Source: Taudactylus pleione
Taxonomy: Eukaryota > Chordata > Amphibia > Anura > Myobatrachidae
NCBI GenBank assembly: GCA_031769625.1
Contig: JAUIMM010000135.1
Location: 2,563,001-2,627,000, forward strand
Length of the DNA: 64,000 bases
Direction of reading: 5' to 3'
Each line of letters starts with the position of its first letter. Position 1 is the stretch's first letter. Shown piece by piece: positions 1 through 11,156 of this stretch. The notes under the pieces were generated by a model, which worked only from the letters and a program-made list of their open reading frames with translations, had not been told where the DNA came from and did not search any database. The position numbers were made by a program, and so were the translations under genes.

Positions 1-168
1 TGGCCTCGGAAAACGTGAAATACACGGTTACTCAGATGACCGATGTTCACACAGTCTTTGGGCGCAGTAGTGGATAACAACAGCCGTCAATGCGCGTATT
101 TCTACTACAGACGCCCTCCTGCTGCTTCTACAAAGACGCAGCTGCTGTGTGAGCTGCGTACAACTCTA
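1..168. mobile_element. Partial PIF/Harbinger-type MITE, one end only
   Basis: The stretch ends in a CTAAATCAGGCCC terminus preceded by GCGTACAACT. This is the same end seen on the MITE at 41699-42141. The other end lies outside the window. No coding potential was seen. Confidence 0.5.
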
Positions 169-195
169 AATCAGGCCCATAGAGGTCTATTTACT

Positions 196-300
196 AAAGC
201 CTTGGATAGAGATAAAGTGAACAGAGATAAAGTACCAACCAACCAGCTCCCATTTTTCAAACACAGCCTGTAAAGTGACAGTTAGGAGCTGATTGGTTAA
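196..300. mobile_element. Hairpin MITE fragment, family with ACCAACCAATCAGCTCC arms
   Basis: Inverted arms around a short centre (CCAACCAACCAGCTCCC and its near reverse complement AGGAGCTGATTGGTT) match longer family members at 22711-22890, 36777-36950 and 47455-47530. The fragment is non-coding. Confidence 0.5.
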
Positions 301-317
301 TACTTTATTTACTTAAT

Positions 318-405
318 TTCTTGTTATGTTTCAACTGTTTCTGTACTTGGTAAGGCGCTGGGGACCTCTTGTTGCGCCATATATAGGATCATGGTAATAA
401 TTTAT
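318..405 (+). mobile_element. 3' tail of a LINE/SINE family (GGCGCTG...GCGCCATATA tail)
   Basis: The motif GTAAGGCGCTGGGGA followed by GCGCCATATATAGGAT matches the ends of the copies at 13020-13400 and 20205-20360, where it is followed by a GATAATAATAA microsatellite tail. This is a 3'-end-only copy. The parent family was not identified. Confidence 0.45.
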
Positions 406-784
406 AACATTCACTTTTATTATTTAAAATTGAGATTGTATCACTAGGAATACCCGCTAGGATATTTAGAGAATAAAGTGCAACTTTTCTTTTTATTGCA
501 CATTATGGGGTAAATGTAAAAACCTGCACGATGCAGACATTGGCGTATTTCTGGTGAGTGCGCCCGATGTTTTAAAGGGGCAATCATTTTAAAGTCAAAC
601 CAGGTTGGTTTTGCCTTTTAAATGATTGCCCTTTTAAAACATAGGACAGACTCGCCAGAACCTCGCAGATGCCTGCATCGGGCAGGCTATAGGTTGGGTA
701 CGGGATCCCGACTGTTTGGATGCTGACGATCAGAATACCAACAGCGGCATCCCAACAGTCAGAATCTTGACAGATTACTGTAAG

Positions 785-1478
785 AATTATAACCCTTACC
801 TTAACCCTATCCCACCCCTCCCGCAGCCTAACCCTAACACTCCCGTCCCGCAGCCTAACCCTAACACTCCCGTCCCGTAGTCTATCCCTAACACTCCCGT
901 CCCGTAGCCTAACCCTCCCGTCCCGCAGCCTAACCCTAACGCTCCCGTCCCGTAGCCTAACCCTAACGCTCCCGTCCCGTAGCCTAACCCTAACGCTCCC
1001 GTCCCGCAGCCTAACCCTAACGCTCCCGTCCCGCAGCCTAACCCTAACGCTCCCGTCCCGTAGCCTAACCCTAACGCTCCCGTCCCGCAGCCTAACCCTA
1101 ACGCTCCTGTCCCGCAGCCTAACCCTAACACTCCCGTCCCGTAGTCTATGCCTAACACTCCTGTCCCGTAGCCTAACCCTAACGCTCCCATCCCGCAGCC
1201 TAACCCTAACGCTCCCGTCCCGCAGCCTAACCCTAACACTCCCGTCCCGTAGTCTATCCCTAACACTCCCGTCCTGTAGTCTATCCCTAACGCTCCCGTC
1301 CCGCAGCCTAACCCTAACGCTTCTGTCCCGCAGCCTAACCCTAACGCTCCCGTCGCGTAGTCTATCCCTAACACTCCCGTCCCGCAGCCTAACCCTAACG
1401 CTCCTGTCCCGCAGCCTAACCCTAACACTCTTGTCCCGTAGTCTATCCCTAACACTACCGCCCCGTAGCCTAACCCTA
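785..1478. repeat. 27-bp minisatellite built on the CCCTAA telomere-like motif
   Basis: About 25 tandem units of roughly 27 bp combine CCTAACCCTAACGCTCCC with a GTCCCGTAG or GTCCCGCAG half. Because the unit length is a multiple of three and lacks stops in several frames, it produces long artificial open frames with a 9-residue period. These are not genes. Confidence 0.9.
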
Positions 1479-1640
1479 AGGGGTATATTTACCAAAGTGC
1501 GGGTTTTTAGAAGTGGAGATGTTGCTTATAGCAACTAGATTCTAGTTATTATCTTCAGTCAGATAAATGTTAAGTAGAATCTTATTAATATGGGCAACAT
1601 CTCCACTTCTAAAAACCTGCACTTTAGTAAATATACCCCT
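1478..1640. mobile_element. Hairpin MITE, TTTACTAAAGTGC family
   Basis: The left arm GGGGTATATTTACCAAAGTG is the inverse of the right end CACTTTAGTAAATATACCCC, with GGAGATGTTGC inside both arms. The same family occurs at 12395-12500 (half) and 38281-38480. It is non-coding. Confidence 0.8.
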
Positions 1641-1759
1641 AAGTCTCCCCCTCACCCTAATACTTACCTCCACAATCTGTTAGGATGCTGCTGTCGCTAG
1701 TGTGACCCATGACATCCTGACAGTCGATATGCTGACTGCATCCCATTACAAATACCCCT

Positions 1760-2368
1760 TTGCTGGTTTTAAGAGATCTTTACCATGTTAAAGAATATAA
1801 TAAATGTTATATTAACTAAAGTTAAAATCAGTGCACTGCTGCTAAAAATGTATTTTCCCTCTGTGACATGTATGTTCCTTTCAATAAGCTCTACTTTCTA
1901 GCACCAGCGTCTTGGATGCAGCCGTCAGGTAGTGTTTTAAGTGCTGAAACCACTGGTCGCTGTCTGCATCGTGCTGCTGGCTGCAGGAAGCAGCCTGGTG
2001 GGCTCAGCATGGCAGAACTGGCTTAGAATAAAATAAAGCTGCATTGAACAGCATATAACACTTCCCCCGAATGTCCAGAATATTACAGCACTAGTGTCAA
2101 ACATTTTACACAGCTTCAAATCTTGTACAGCATATAGGTACGTTCCCTCCTCACCCAGCAAATAACAGGAGCACATGTGCCAGGAATAAGACATGATGTG
2201 GCTTTCACTGCAAGTACAAAAGACGGGCAAAAACGTACACAATTAATACACATTACAGTAAGTGGCCGGAATGTGCAGATAAGTACCCAACTTGCTCAGA
2301 GCCTGTTAAATGCAAAATCAACCACAAGCAAATATAAAATTAAAACTTTATATTAATTCCACATTAAT
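1760..2368. other. Intergenic, nothing recognised
   Basis: AT-rich sequence with one 101-codon open frame on the minus strand (2242-1937) that resembles no family I know and has no recognisable splice context. I see no supportable feature. Confidence 0.6.
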
Positions 2369-2827
2369 AAAAAAGGAGAAATATGGTAAATCTTACCCTT
2401 GTTAACTCTCTCTCTTCGAAGTCCATAGGGCCCACAGGGAGACCATGGGGTGTAGGTGGGACTTGGAGGACCAGACACCAACAGCAAAGCTTTTCAATCC
2501 CAGGATGCTCCAGTCCTTCCCTCTATACCCCGCCCACAGCCTGAGGGCAACTCAGTTTTGTTAACAAGCCCAAGGCAGGAGCAGGAGCAGGATAGGAAAG
2601 AATAAAGACTAGTACACAGAAGAATCATACTCTCACACAGAGAAGGAAACAAGAGACCAAGAGAAGAAACCCATAGAAGCCAGGTACGTCAGGGCGGTTG
2701 CCCTATTGATCCAATGGACTTCGAAGAAAGAGAGTTAACAAAGGTAAGTTTTACCATAACTCCTTTTCTTCTTCGGGGTCCATAGGGCTCCATAGGGAAA
2801 ACAATGGGGATGTCCCAAAGCAGTTGT

Positions 2828-3863
2828 TCAAGGGCGGGGACGCTCCTGAGCTGACAGGAGAACCCGATGCCTGAAGGAAGCATCCTGAGAGGAAAATGTA
2901 TCAAAGGCATAAAATCTAAGAAAGGTGTGGACCGAAGACCACATGGCCACCTTGTATAGTTGTTCAGCAGAGGCGCCATGCCGGGCTGCCCACAAGGAAC
3001 CCACAGAGTGAGTACAATGAGCAGAAACTGTAGCCGGCACAGGAAGGCCCGTCTGAGTGTAAGCCTGTGTGATACTCATGCAAACACATCTGGCCATAGT
3101 CTGTTTGTTAGCTGGCCAACCCTTCCTATGGAATCCATATAAGAGGGAGTCCGATTTCCTGATGGAACTAGTACGGTCCATGTAGATCTTCAGAGCACGT
3201 ACCACATCCAAAGAAGCCTCACCTGCCGAGAGGTCTGGTGATTGAAAAGGCCGGAACCACAATTTCCTCATTAAGGTGGAAACGAGAAAGCACCTTGGGG
3301 AGGAAGCCCTGGCATGTTCTAAGAACAGCCTTGTCCTGATGAAAGATTAAAATGGGGGAGCGACATGAAAGCGCCCCTAAATCCGATACCCTACGGGCAG
3401 ATGCTATAGCCATTAGAAACAGAGCCTTCACAGTGAGCCACTTGACATCCATTGATTCCAAGGGTTCGAATGGAGGTTCTTGAAGTGCGTGAAGAAACCA
3501 CTGGCAAATCACATGGAGCCACAGGAGGGACAAATGGAGGTTGTATCCGTAGAACATATTGTAGGAAGGTGTGAACATCCGGTAGAGGAGCAATTCTGCG
3601 CTGGAACCAGATGGACAGAGCAGAAACGTGCACTTACAGAGAGGCCAGGCGGAGTCCAAGATCCAATTCAGCCTGAAGAAAGGGAAGTATTCTAGAAACC
3701 TTAAAACTTGAGGATCATAATTTCTAGGAGCACACCACTGGAAATATGTATGCCATACCCGGGAATAAATTCTGTCCGAGGCCGGTTTACTTGTTATGAG
3801 CATGGTCCGGACAACAGAGCTAGAAAATCCCTTAGCCCTTAGGAGGGATGTCTCAAGAGCCAA
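2828..3863 (-). pseudogene. Tyrosine recombinase of DIRS copy 3, degraded
   Basis: Two overlapping minus-strand frames (3863-3219 and 3271-2828) together cover a DIRS tyrosine recombinase. The N-terminal part starts at MALETSLLRAKGFSS. An [12 protein letters not shown] segment holds the first catalytic Arg, and the C-terminal part ends in LLSAQERPRP. The second Arg of the HxxR motif is changed: the text reads AHCTHS where the copy at 58 kb reads AHSTRS. With the frameshift near 3.25 kb, this copy cannot be active. In the family this enzyme joins the circular DNA intermediate into the genome. Confidence 0.85.
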
Positions 3864-3867
3864 TCCG

Positions 3868-5097
3868 TTAAAGACAGGCGGGCCAGGTCTGGATATCCCC
3901 AGAATAAAGCAGAGACTCCAATGTCTTTTTAGAGTCTGAATCTGCCTTCCATGAGCGGAGCCAAAGAAAACAGCAGGCTACTATGAAAGTGGCAGATGCC
4001 TTGGAAGCTAGGAGAGCAGTATCCATAGCTGCTTCACCTAAATAGGAGGCTGCATCTCTAATGTGAGATATGAAGGACAGCTGTTCCTTCGAAGCATCAG
4101 AGGAAAATGACTCTTCTAGGGCCTCTGCCCAACTCTCAATGGTTTTTGCCACCCAGGCCGTAGCCCTAGCAGGATGAGTAACAGCTCCTGTAAGAGAGTA
4201 TATAGATTTTAAACAAGCTTCCATCCTTCTATCTGTAGTCTCCTTCAAGGAGGTTGCAGTATGGATAGGTAAGGTAGCACTCTTAATCAGACGTCTCATG
4301 TGGGAATCCACTGCTGGGGGAACTTCCCATTTAGTGCAATCAGTAGCTGGAAGAGGGTAAAAAGAAATTACATGTTTAGGCAGCTGAAATCTTTTACTGG
4401 GCATATTCCATGCCTCACTCATATGATCAGATAGCTGATCAGAGTGAGGAAACTGGTAAAACTACCTTTTGCCGCTTAAATAGTGGATTTTTTGCCTTAG
4501 GAGTGGGTTCTGTCTCTTCTATTTGAAGGATAGATTTTACAGCTCTCACAAGTGCAGGTATATTTAGGAGGGGGGCTCCTCTCACGAGTGGGAGTCAGAG
4601 TTAGAGAGTTCTATGTATTCTTCCTCCCCAGATGATAAATCAGAATCTGATAGCTGGGTGGACTGGGAAGATAACACAGCACGCTTAGTAGGTTTACTAG
4701 GTAAGGGTCTTCCTTTTGCAGCATTTGTTGGAAAGCTGTAGAGGTATTAACCAGAATTTGCACTAAGGTAGAAAATGCGTTTACCCATTGGGGAAGGTAC
4801 AGAATTTGCAGGAAGAACCTGCTGTGGCCATCCCGTAGGGGGAGCTACAAGGAGCGTTAGGTGGTCTGCAATTTTTGCTAGCACCTGTGAAAAAGTAGCA
4901 CAGGGCGGGTCCTGCGGAGAGGACACCAGGGTTGATGGGCCCAGGGCAGTACAACAAGATGCAGAAAGACCATCCTGAATGAGGTCCTCTGAAGCTAAGC
5001 CTGCTGAGCAGGACTTACAAGACGCCAGAGTGGGAGCAGCAGGCTGCTTGTTATTCTTGCATCTGCTAGACAGCTGCAAGATTAATGTAATACACAA
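3868..5097 (-). pseudogene. DIRS gag-like ORF of copy 3, broken
   Basis: Minus-strand frames 5097-4747 and 4422-3868 carry the same blocks as the gag of the other copies: an N-terminal cysteine pair (ASCKSCSAG), a DPPCATFSQVLAKIADHL-like block, then KWEVPPAVDSHMRRLIKS and FLWLRSWKADSDSKKTLE. The middle region (about 4430-4740) is out of frame. It joins the recombinase directly at about 3866, which marks the internal deletion. The function of DIRS gag is presumed to be RNA packaging. Confidence 0.75.
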
Positions 5098-6187
5098 TCT
5101 GGCACAGTGCAGTGAGCAACCCAGATATATGTGTAATATGGCATAGTGTAGTGCGCAACAGCGATATATAGTAAGTAATAGCCCTTACAAATATATAGGG
5201 AGATGTGAGGTACAAAGAACCCTGTATACCTTAGTATGCCAGGATTATAGTAGAATAAAGGGAAAGGTATAAGCTGACAGTAGTAGGAAAAAAAAAGAAA
5301 ACATTCAGCAGCGCTAGCACAAGTCACATACAATGCAGAGTATACAATATAACTGCAGTGGGCACTAAAAACAACTACACAGACCACAGTGGCTGGTAGG
5401 ATATAGCTCTGTATAAATCTTGCCCTTGGAAGAGGTATACAAGGATACTGGACCCAGCGTTCCCGGAGACCTGAATGCAGAAAATGGCTGCCGTGAGTCT
5501 CAAAGGCAGCGAAGGATGAGGGAGGAGCAGTAAGAGGAATGGCGCCCTGACCTGGGGGAGGGGCCGCAGGGAGAGCTCCTTCTCCCCTATGCTGACATTA
5601 ACCACCAGGTCCCCTGGCTTTAATTGTGTCCTGCTCCAGTACTTGTAATGCCCTGGTAGTCTAGTGGAGTCCCGGACGCACCGGTGTCCACATCAGCGCC
5701 TCCGGTCTGTCTCCTGAGATCGGAGGCAAGACTGTGCATAGACGCATGCCAGCGGGGTTCCGCCTTACCTGTCCCTTTGAGTCCCGGCTGCAGTCTAGGG
5801 TGTGGGGAGCCTTGTTAGCTAGGTCCCCCTTGAAGCCATGCCGGGAGTACCTAGCTGAGGGCTGGTTTCACGTCGCCGAGGGGTGATGGAGCAGTAGTGC
5901 AGACGTCCAAGGGACTGTCCGTCCCACATTGCTTCTCAGTAGTAGAATAAATGAAAATAAAGGTAAATTATAATAATAAGCCTGGGCTGCTTCATACCAG
6001 CCCCACTGTTAAAACGGTGATCCAGCACCACCGAAACGGAGTTGCCCTCAGGCTGTGGGCGGAGTATAGGGGAAAGGACCGGAGCATCCTGGGATTGAAA
6101 AGCTTTGGTGTTGGTGTCCGGTCCTCCAAGTCCCACCTACACCCCATTGTCTCCCTTGTGGAGTCCTATGGATCCTGAAGAAATATA

Positions 6188-7222
6188 TTTAAAAAATAAA
6201 TAAACCGTGTTCAGTACACTGTAATTTTGCTTTTAAATCACAGTCACAGAAGTTTCACTTCATTTGCGTTATTCACTATTTTTCACTATTATTCACTATT
6301 TATCAGTAAAAAAAAGGGCAGATGATATCACTGTAGAACTGTACTGCAGTGATGTATTGTCATTGTGGTCCCCCCTTACTAGGGATGGTGAGATTCACAT
6401 GTACAGTTCCTGGGTCTCCACAAGTAATAGTTCCTGTCCTAGCGCAATCCCCCCCAAACTCCTAAACTGTAACAACAAAACACACATACAGCCTACCTTG
6501 CCAATAGGGAAAACTCCTACAATAACTGAGGCATCCACTTTTATCAGTGTGTAGTTCAGTGTCTTTCTCATGTGATACAAAGGGGGATCCTTCCTAGGTG
6601 TTGGTCTCTATTACATGTCTATGCTGCTTTTTCTTCTTGTTCCTCATTCACTTTCCTATATTTGCTTGTACACTGACAGCATACCTCTTTGCCCATTGCT
6701 CCCTGTCCTCGTTTCTCCAGTACCAATGCCTGCCTGCCACTTTCATTTCAGTTTTTCTATTGCATGCTCCCCGGTTTTCACATCCATCCTTTCCCAGTCT
6801 TCTCTTTCGGTCAACCCCATGGCACTCAGCACACTATATTGTTCAAACTTCCCCACTGGTCATATGCCCACAGGATGTTTCTTATATCTTGCTTTTGCTT
6901 GTCTTTGTTATCCCCTAAGTATTGGGTCACCAACATTTTCATTCCTTGTCCTCTCTTTAGCACCATTTTCTCTTGTTTCTAGATGTATTTATATTTAAAG
7001 GGAAGTCCATGTTCCCTTTTATATACCTGATTTTCCTACCCACTGGATCTCGTCTGCTCACTGCCTGAATACATTGATGGAAAGCCAGTGGAGAAATGGT
7101 ATTATCTTGCTTTTTTTTTTTTTTTTTGTATGTCCCCCTATTCGATGATAGCACCCTTGATGTCCTTGCAAACCACCCGCAAAGTGAACTTTTCAAAGTT
7201 TAATAGAGCAAGAACTCAGGCA
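6188..7222. other. Intergenic, pyrimidine-rich stretch, no gene recognised
   Basis: Between 6590 and 7000 the plus strand is strongly C/T-rich and stays open in several frames at once, which is typical of low-complexity DNA. A 16-base T run lies near 7110. No known protein is visible. Confidence 0.55.
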
Positions 7223-7448
7223 CCACTGTACAAAAATATATATATTTATACACACCCATCTGCCATAACATTAACCATCTGTCTATTATGATGTAGGTCC
7301 CCCTCGTGCCACCAAAGCAGCTCTGATCCGTCGAGGTATGGACTTCACAGGACCACTGAAGGTGTCCTGCGGTATCTGGCACCGAGTTGTTAGCAGCTGA
7401 TCCTTTAAATCCTGTAAGACCTATTTTTCCAGCACATCCCACAGATAC

Positions 7449-7939
7449 TCAATGCCTCCATTCCTGAACAATTTTTGCAGTGTGGCAGGGAGCATTACCT
7501 GCTGAGGCCACTGCCATCATGGAATACCGTTGCCATGAAGGGGTGTACTTGGTCTGCAAAACGTTTAGGTAGGTCATACATGTCAAAGTAACATTCACAT
7601 GAATGCCAGAACCCAAGGTTTCCCAGCAAACATTGCCCATGGCATCACCCTACCTCCACTGGCTTGCCTTCTTCCCATGGTGCAGGCCTGGCCAACCAGT
7701 GTCTCTCCAGCTGTTGCGATCTACAGGTCCCAGCATACCCTCCCACTGAACAGCTGGTAAAGCATGTTTGGGCTTGTAGTTTCACAACAGCTGGAGAGCC
7801 ACAGGTTGGCCAGGCCTGCCATAGTGCAAACTGGTGCTATCTCCTCCCCAGGTGAACGACGCAAACGCACCCGGTCGTCCACATTATGTAAACGAAAACA
7901 TGATTCATTGGACCAGAGCACCTTCTTCCATTGCTCCAT
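7449..7939 (-). pseudogene. Tc1-like transposase remnant (catalytic half)
   Basis: Frames 7939-7721 and 7640-7449 carry the family signatures WKKVLWSNES (around the second catalytic Asp block of the DDE domain) and DNAPCHTA-like text reduced to GNAPCHTA. The Asp of that motif is lost. The reading frame is broken between the two parts. Confidence 0.7.
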
Positions 7940-8152
7940 GGTCTAAGTTCTGATGCTCATGTTCCCATTGTAGGTGCTTTGGCAGTGGAATGAGGTCAGC
8001 ATGGGCACTCTGACTGGTCTGAGGCTATGCAGCAAGCTATGATGCACTATGTGTTCTGACACCTTTCTATCATACAGCACATATTGGTAGCTGCTCAATC
8101 ACCTTCGTAATATCAGTCAGGTGCATGAAAGGGAGGGGTTATTCTATACAAG

Positions 8153-9383
8153 AAACAGCAAAGGGTAACCCTCAGCACTCGGAATGAAATCAACAATAAG
8201 ATTTGAAATACTACATGGTGGTAGATAATTCAGAGAATTCAGTTGCAAATATTTGCAAAAATATGGCTAAGCCCCCAGGCCATGTCACAGCTTCTCTGAT
8301 TACTGGAGGTTCCTAAGTCTGGGGCACGGAACCCCAAAAAAAGCCTGCAAAGGCCAGATACCCCAGGACAGCACACATGTGGTTCCTATAGTGCCATTAG
8401 GAGGACCTAGGGGTGACTCCAAGGTAAGCTGGCTCTCATTTTGTTTATGTGCCATTATTATGTGGCCTTATATTAGGCAATTATATAACCCAGATTGGAT
8501 ATTATTATTTTGGGGATGAGTTTGTGGCGCGGTGCCCCCTGGGTTGGCGTGGCTGGACTGCTTTGGGGTGGCACACTATAACATCTTATTTAGCACTTTC
8601 TAATTCTTTTTTTACTAATACAGGTAGAGTCTCCCATATCCAAAATGCTTGGGACCAGGGGTATTTTGGATATCGGAATATTCCGTATTTTGGAATATTT
8701 GCATACCATATTGAAATGTTTTAGAAATAGGGCCCAAATCTAAACACAGAATGCATTTATTATTTATATACACCTTATACACACAGCCTGAAAGTAATCT
8801 TATACAATATTTTCAATAATTTTGTGGCTCAAACAAAGTTTGTGTACATACATGAAATTCATTTATGTTTCATATACACCTTATACACACAGCCTATAGG
8901 TCATTTTATACTTTATTTTTAATTATTTTGTGCCTTAAACAAAGTTTGTGTACATTGAAGCATCAACAATCAAAGTTTTCACTATCTCAGTCATGCCAAA
9001 ATAATTCCGTATTTCGGAATATTTGGATATGGGAGACTCAACCTGTACTACATCATTTAGCATTTAATTACACCTTTCACTTATGTATCACCTTTTAACA
9101 CATAGCATTTGATTTATTATTATTAACACCTACTAACACCCTTGCCTCTCACGTGTATGCTGTCCTGGGATAGCTGGCCTTTGCCAGCTTTTTTGAGGTT
9201 CTGCGCCCCATACTTAACATTAGGAACCTCCAGTAATCAGAGAAGATGTGACGTGGCCTTGGGACTTAGCCATATCTTTGCAAATATATGCAACTGAGAT
9301 CTCTGAATTATCTACCACCGTGTAGTTTTTCAAATCTTACTGCGGATATCATTCCGAGTGCAGGGGGATACCCTTTGTTGACC
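8153..9383. mobile_element. Long-inverted-repeat element nested in the Tc1-like transposon
   Basis: Imperfect inverted arms of about 220 bp (8153-8375 and 9160-9383) start CAAAGGGTAACCCTCAGCAC and end with its diverged complement GTGCAGGGGGATACCCTTTG. They share blocks such as GGAACCTCCAGTAATCAGAG. The host sequence ACCTTTCTATCATA occurs on both sides (8062 and 9380). The superfamily was not recognised. Confidence 0.65.
8620..9055. mobile_element. Tigger/pogo-like MITE nested inside the long-inverted-repeat element
   Basis: Ends TACAGGTAGAGTCTCCCATA and TATGGGAGACTCAACCTGTA form near-perfect inverted repeats flanked by TA. Internal duplicated blocks (TCATATACACCTTATACACA-type) occur twice. 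This resembles the Tc1/mariner pogo group of non-autonomous elements, making a three-layer nest. Confidence 0.65.
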
Positions 9384-9689
9384 TTTCTATCATAGCCAGA
9401 AATTCATGCTACAGTAGCTGTACTGTGGGATAGGACCAGTCGAGCTAGCCTTCACCTCCACGTACATCAATGAGCCTTGGGCGCTCACGACCCTGTTGTC
9501 GGTTCACTGGTTGCATTCCTTAGATCACTTTTGGTAGGTGCTGACCACTGCATACCGGGAACACCCCACAAGACCTGCCGTTTTGGAGATTCTCTGACCC
9601 AGTCGTCTAGCCATCACAATCCTGCCCTCGTCAGTCGCTCAGATCCTTGCACTTGCCAATTTTTCCCGCTTTCAACACAAACTTGAAGA

Positions 9690-9790
9690 ACTGACTGTTC
9701 ACTTGAGGTGCTAATTAAGTCACCAGTGCTCAAGCATGGATATCCTTAAAACCTGGATTGTAGTGGTGGAGTTTGGGAACCTCTGCTCTA
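9690..9790. mobile_element. Fragment of a hAT-like MITE
   Basis: Matches the right half of the complete element at 37285-37442 (TGAGGTGCTAATTAA, CTCAAGCATGG, CCTTAAAACCTGG and a GGGAACCTCTG end). Confidence 0.6.
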
Positions 9791-10022
9791 TGGGGATCCC
9801 TGCGATATCCCACTACCCTACAACTACGGTCAGTGTGTAATGCAGTGGTAAGAAGCATAATGTGAGGCCCAGCACCTCACACCCTATAACAGGGTGTTTC
9901 AGAATGGAGGACCTCCCCTCCTTGTTGTACGCAAGGGACATGGATGTGTGAGAAGGGTCTTAGTTGTCATGCAGACATGTAAAAAGATGGATACAGAAGT
10001 CACACATTAGGTGTAAAGCATG

Positions 10023-10028
10023 TTTATT
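10023..10028 (-). terminator. CNPY3: Candidate CNPY3 polyadenylation signal (AATAAA)
   Basis: TTTATT on the plus strand reads AATAAA on the coding strand, about 925 bases downstream of the CNPY3 stop codon. It is the first clear signal in an otherwise repeat-poor 3' UTR (10950 to about 10005). Confidence 0.55.
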
Positions 10029-10950
10029 TCAACAATCTTTCCAATATCTGTAGCAGTGCAGGCTGACATTTATGTCATGGTCCTTCAATACGGATTTCTG
10101 TTTTCTTCCAACGCATTCTGCGGTCTAACCTCATTAACAGCAAAGGGCTTTACATCAGCGCAACTCCATTCTACATGGTTTTACGGGCTAGAGATGTAGT
10201 CATGTGAGCCAAAAGTGTTTCTAATCAGTTTATTGTCTTCTTTTTTTTAAAAAAACAAGTAAATACAAGTAAGGTCTATAAGTCAGAGAGAACAGGACAG
10301 TTGCAATAATATTACATAACCGGTGTTCTAGGACTCATTTACATTCCGCGCTGACAGGCAATGTGAACATAGCCAGACACAAGCAGAGAGAGCAAGGGGG
10401 TATGAGCGGAGGGATAGAATGGATAGGGTAGAACAACGTATCCAGAACACAGGACTATAGGGAAGTGGGAGGAACATGAGTGAGACAGAAGGAGGGATGA
10501 CAGATCAGAGAAGGAATTACTGCCAGTTTGACCTATTTGTCAAAGACAAAACCAATTGACGGCAGATAGGTGACAGTGAGTTAGTAATACTGGCAGGGCC
10601 CAGGCAGATGGTAGCTAAGTACCCTGCTGGCAGTGAGTGTGAATAATACAGGGACTCCGTTGGCTGTATTATGGTAAGCTTGGTCCTTCTCGCTCAGATG
10701 GGACATTGGACATAAAATATAAAAATAGATCAAAAGTTCAGGCCACCGAAAGGATACAGTATTCTTGGTTCCATAATCACATCCCAGGACAAGAAGTGCT
10801 CTTTGCCAATATAAATGAATGTGTTCCCCTTATCCTTCCAAAGAAATTACTGGAATTGTAGAGTAAGGACTGTGTTTTCAATTAAAGGGACTAGGACCCA
10901 GAAGTATCCTGTAACTCAGGCAGTCCAAGTGTGTATGGGATGAGTCACTG

Positions 10951-11156
10951 TCAGAGCTCATCACTGGGTCTATTTTGGGGGATCTCTGTCTCAGGCACTT
11001 CCAGGTTTCCTGGGATCGGTCTGCCAGAGCTCTTATCATTTGTGTCTTTTGTTACCTTCTTCACTTTCTTTTTTTCTCCTTTCTTGGATGTTTTCTTCTT
11101 CCCAGATGACGGTGCATTGTCCCCTTTCTTACTACTCCAATTCTCTGCTAGGCAGC
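10951..11156 (-). CDS. CNPY3: CNPY3 last coding exon (Lys-rich tail, SDEL end)
   Basis: Acceptor TCTGTATGCAG completes a Ser codon, then [17 protein letters not shown] leads into a lysine-rich segment and the C-terminal NRPSDEL followed by TGA. It was found only by reading the minus strand; the frame has no start codon of its own. The tail is shorter than in mammals, as expected for this fast-evolving region. Confidence 0.95.

Larger units (their letters stand above)
680..1760. mobile_element. Repeat element with a telomere-like tandem core
   Basis: Short related flanks (CGGGATCCCGACTG and a GACATCCTGACAGTC-like segment) bracket a long CCCTAAC-rich tract. Related flank-tract-flank units occur at 11575-11880, 33085-33605 and 43945-44255, so this is a dispersed family rather than a chromosome end. 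The superfamily was not recognised. A separate hairpin MITE is inserted at 1478-1640. Confidence 0.55.
2370..6187 (-). mobile_element. DIRS-type retrotransposon, copy 3, internally deleted (no RT or RNase H)
   Basis: Terminal inverted repeats match those of the element at 57757-63656. The left end has TTCGAAGTCCATAGGG and the right end has CCTATGGATCCTGAAG. Just inside the left end, around 2715-2800, is the internal complementary region typical of DIRS. Reading on the minus strand, gag-like sequence (about 5100-3868) runs directly into tyrosine recombinase (3863-2828), so the reverse transcriptase and RNase H region of about 2-3 kb is missing. This is a non-autonomous derivative. Confidence 0.85.
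7224..9735 (-). mobile_element. Tc1/mariner-like DNA transposon, decayed and interrupted
   Basis: Minus-strand remnants in shifting frames match the Tc1-like transposase family. In coding order they are the HTH-side region (about 9690-9380, CACTTTTGGTAGGTGCTGAC side), then EQWKKVLWSNESCF (about 7935), RRSPGEEIAPVCTM (about 7840) and CWETLGSGIHVNVTL plus NAPCHTAKIVQEW (7630-7455). It is full of stops and frameshifts. A foreign element separates the two halves at about 8150-9383, so the two parts were once contiguous. Confidence 0.75.

Noticed and set aside
785..1478. Chromosome end (telomere)
   Set aside because: The tract is a degenerate 27-bp repeat with ordinary sequence on both sides and three dispersed relatives in the same window.
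584..1495. Long minus-strand frames of 219-303 codons
   Set aside because: They translate a 27-bp telomere-like minisatellite. The 9-residue period comes from the unit length.
6598..6998. Three overlapping hydrophobic frames, possibly a membrane protein
   Set aside because: All three frames are open because the strand is C/T-rich; no start context, splice sites or conservation could be recognised.
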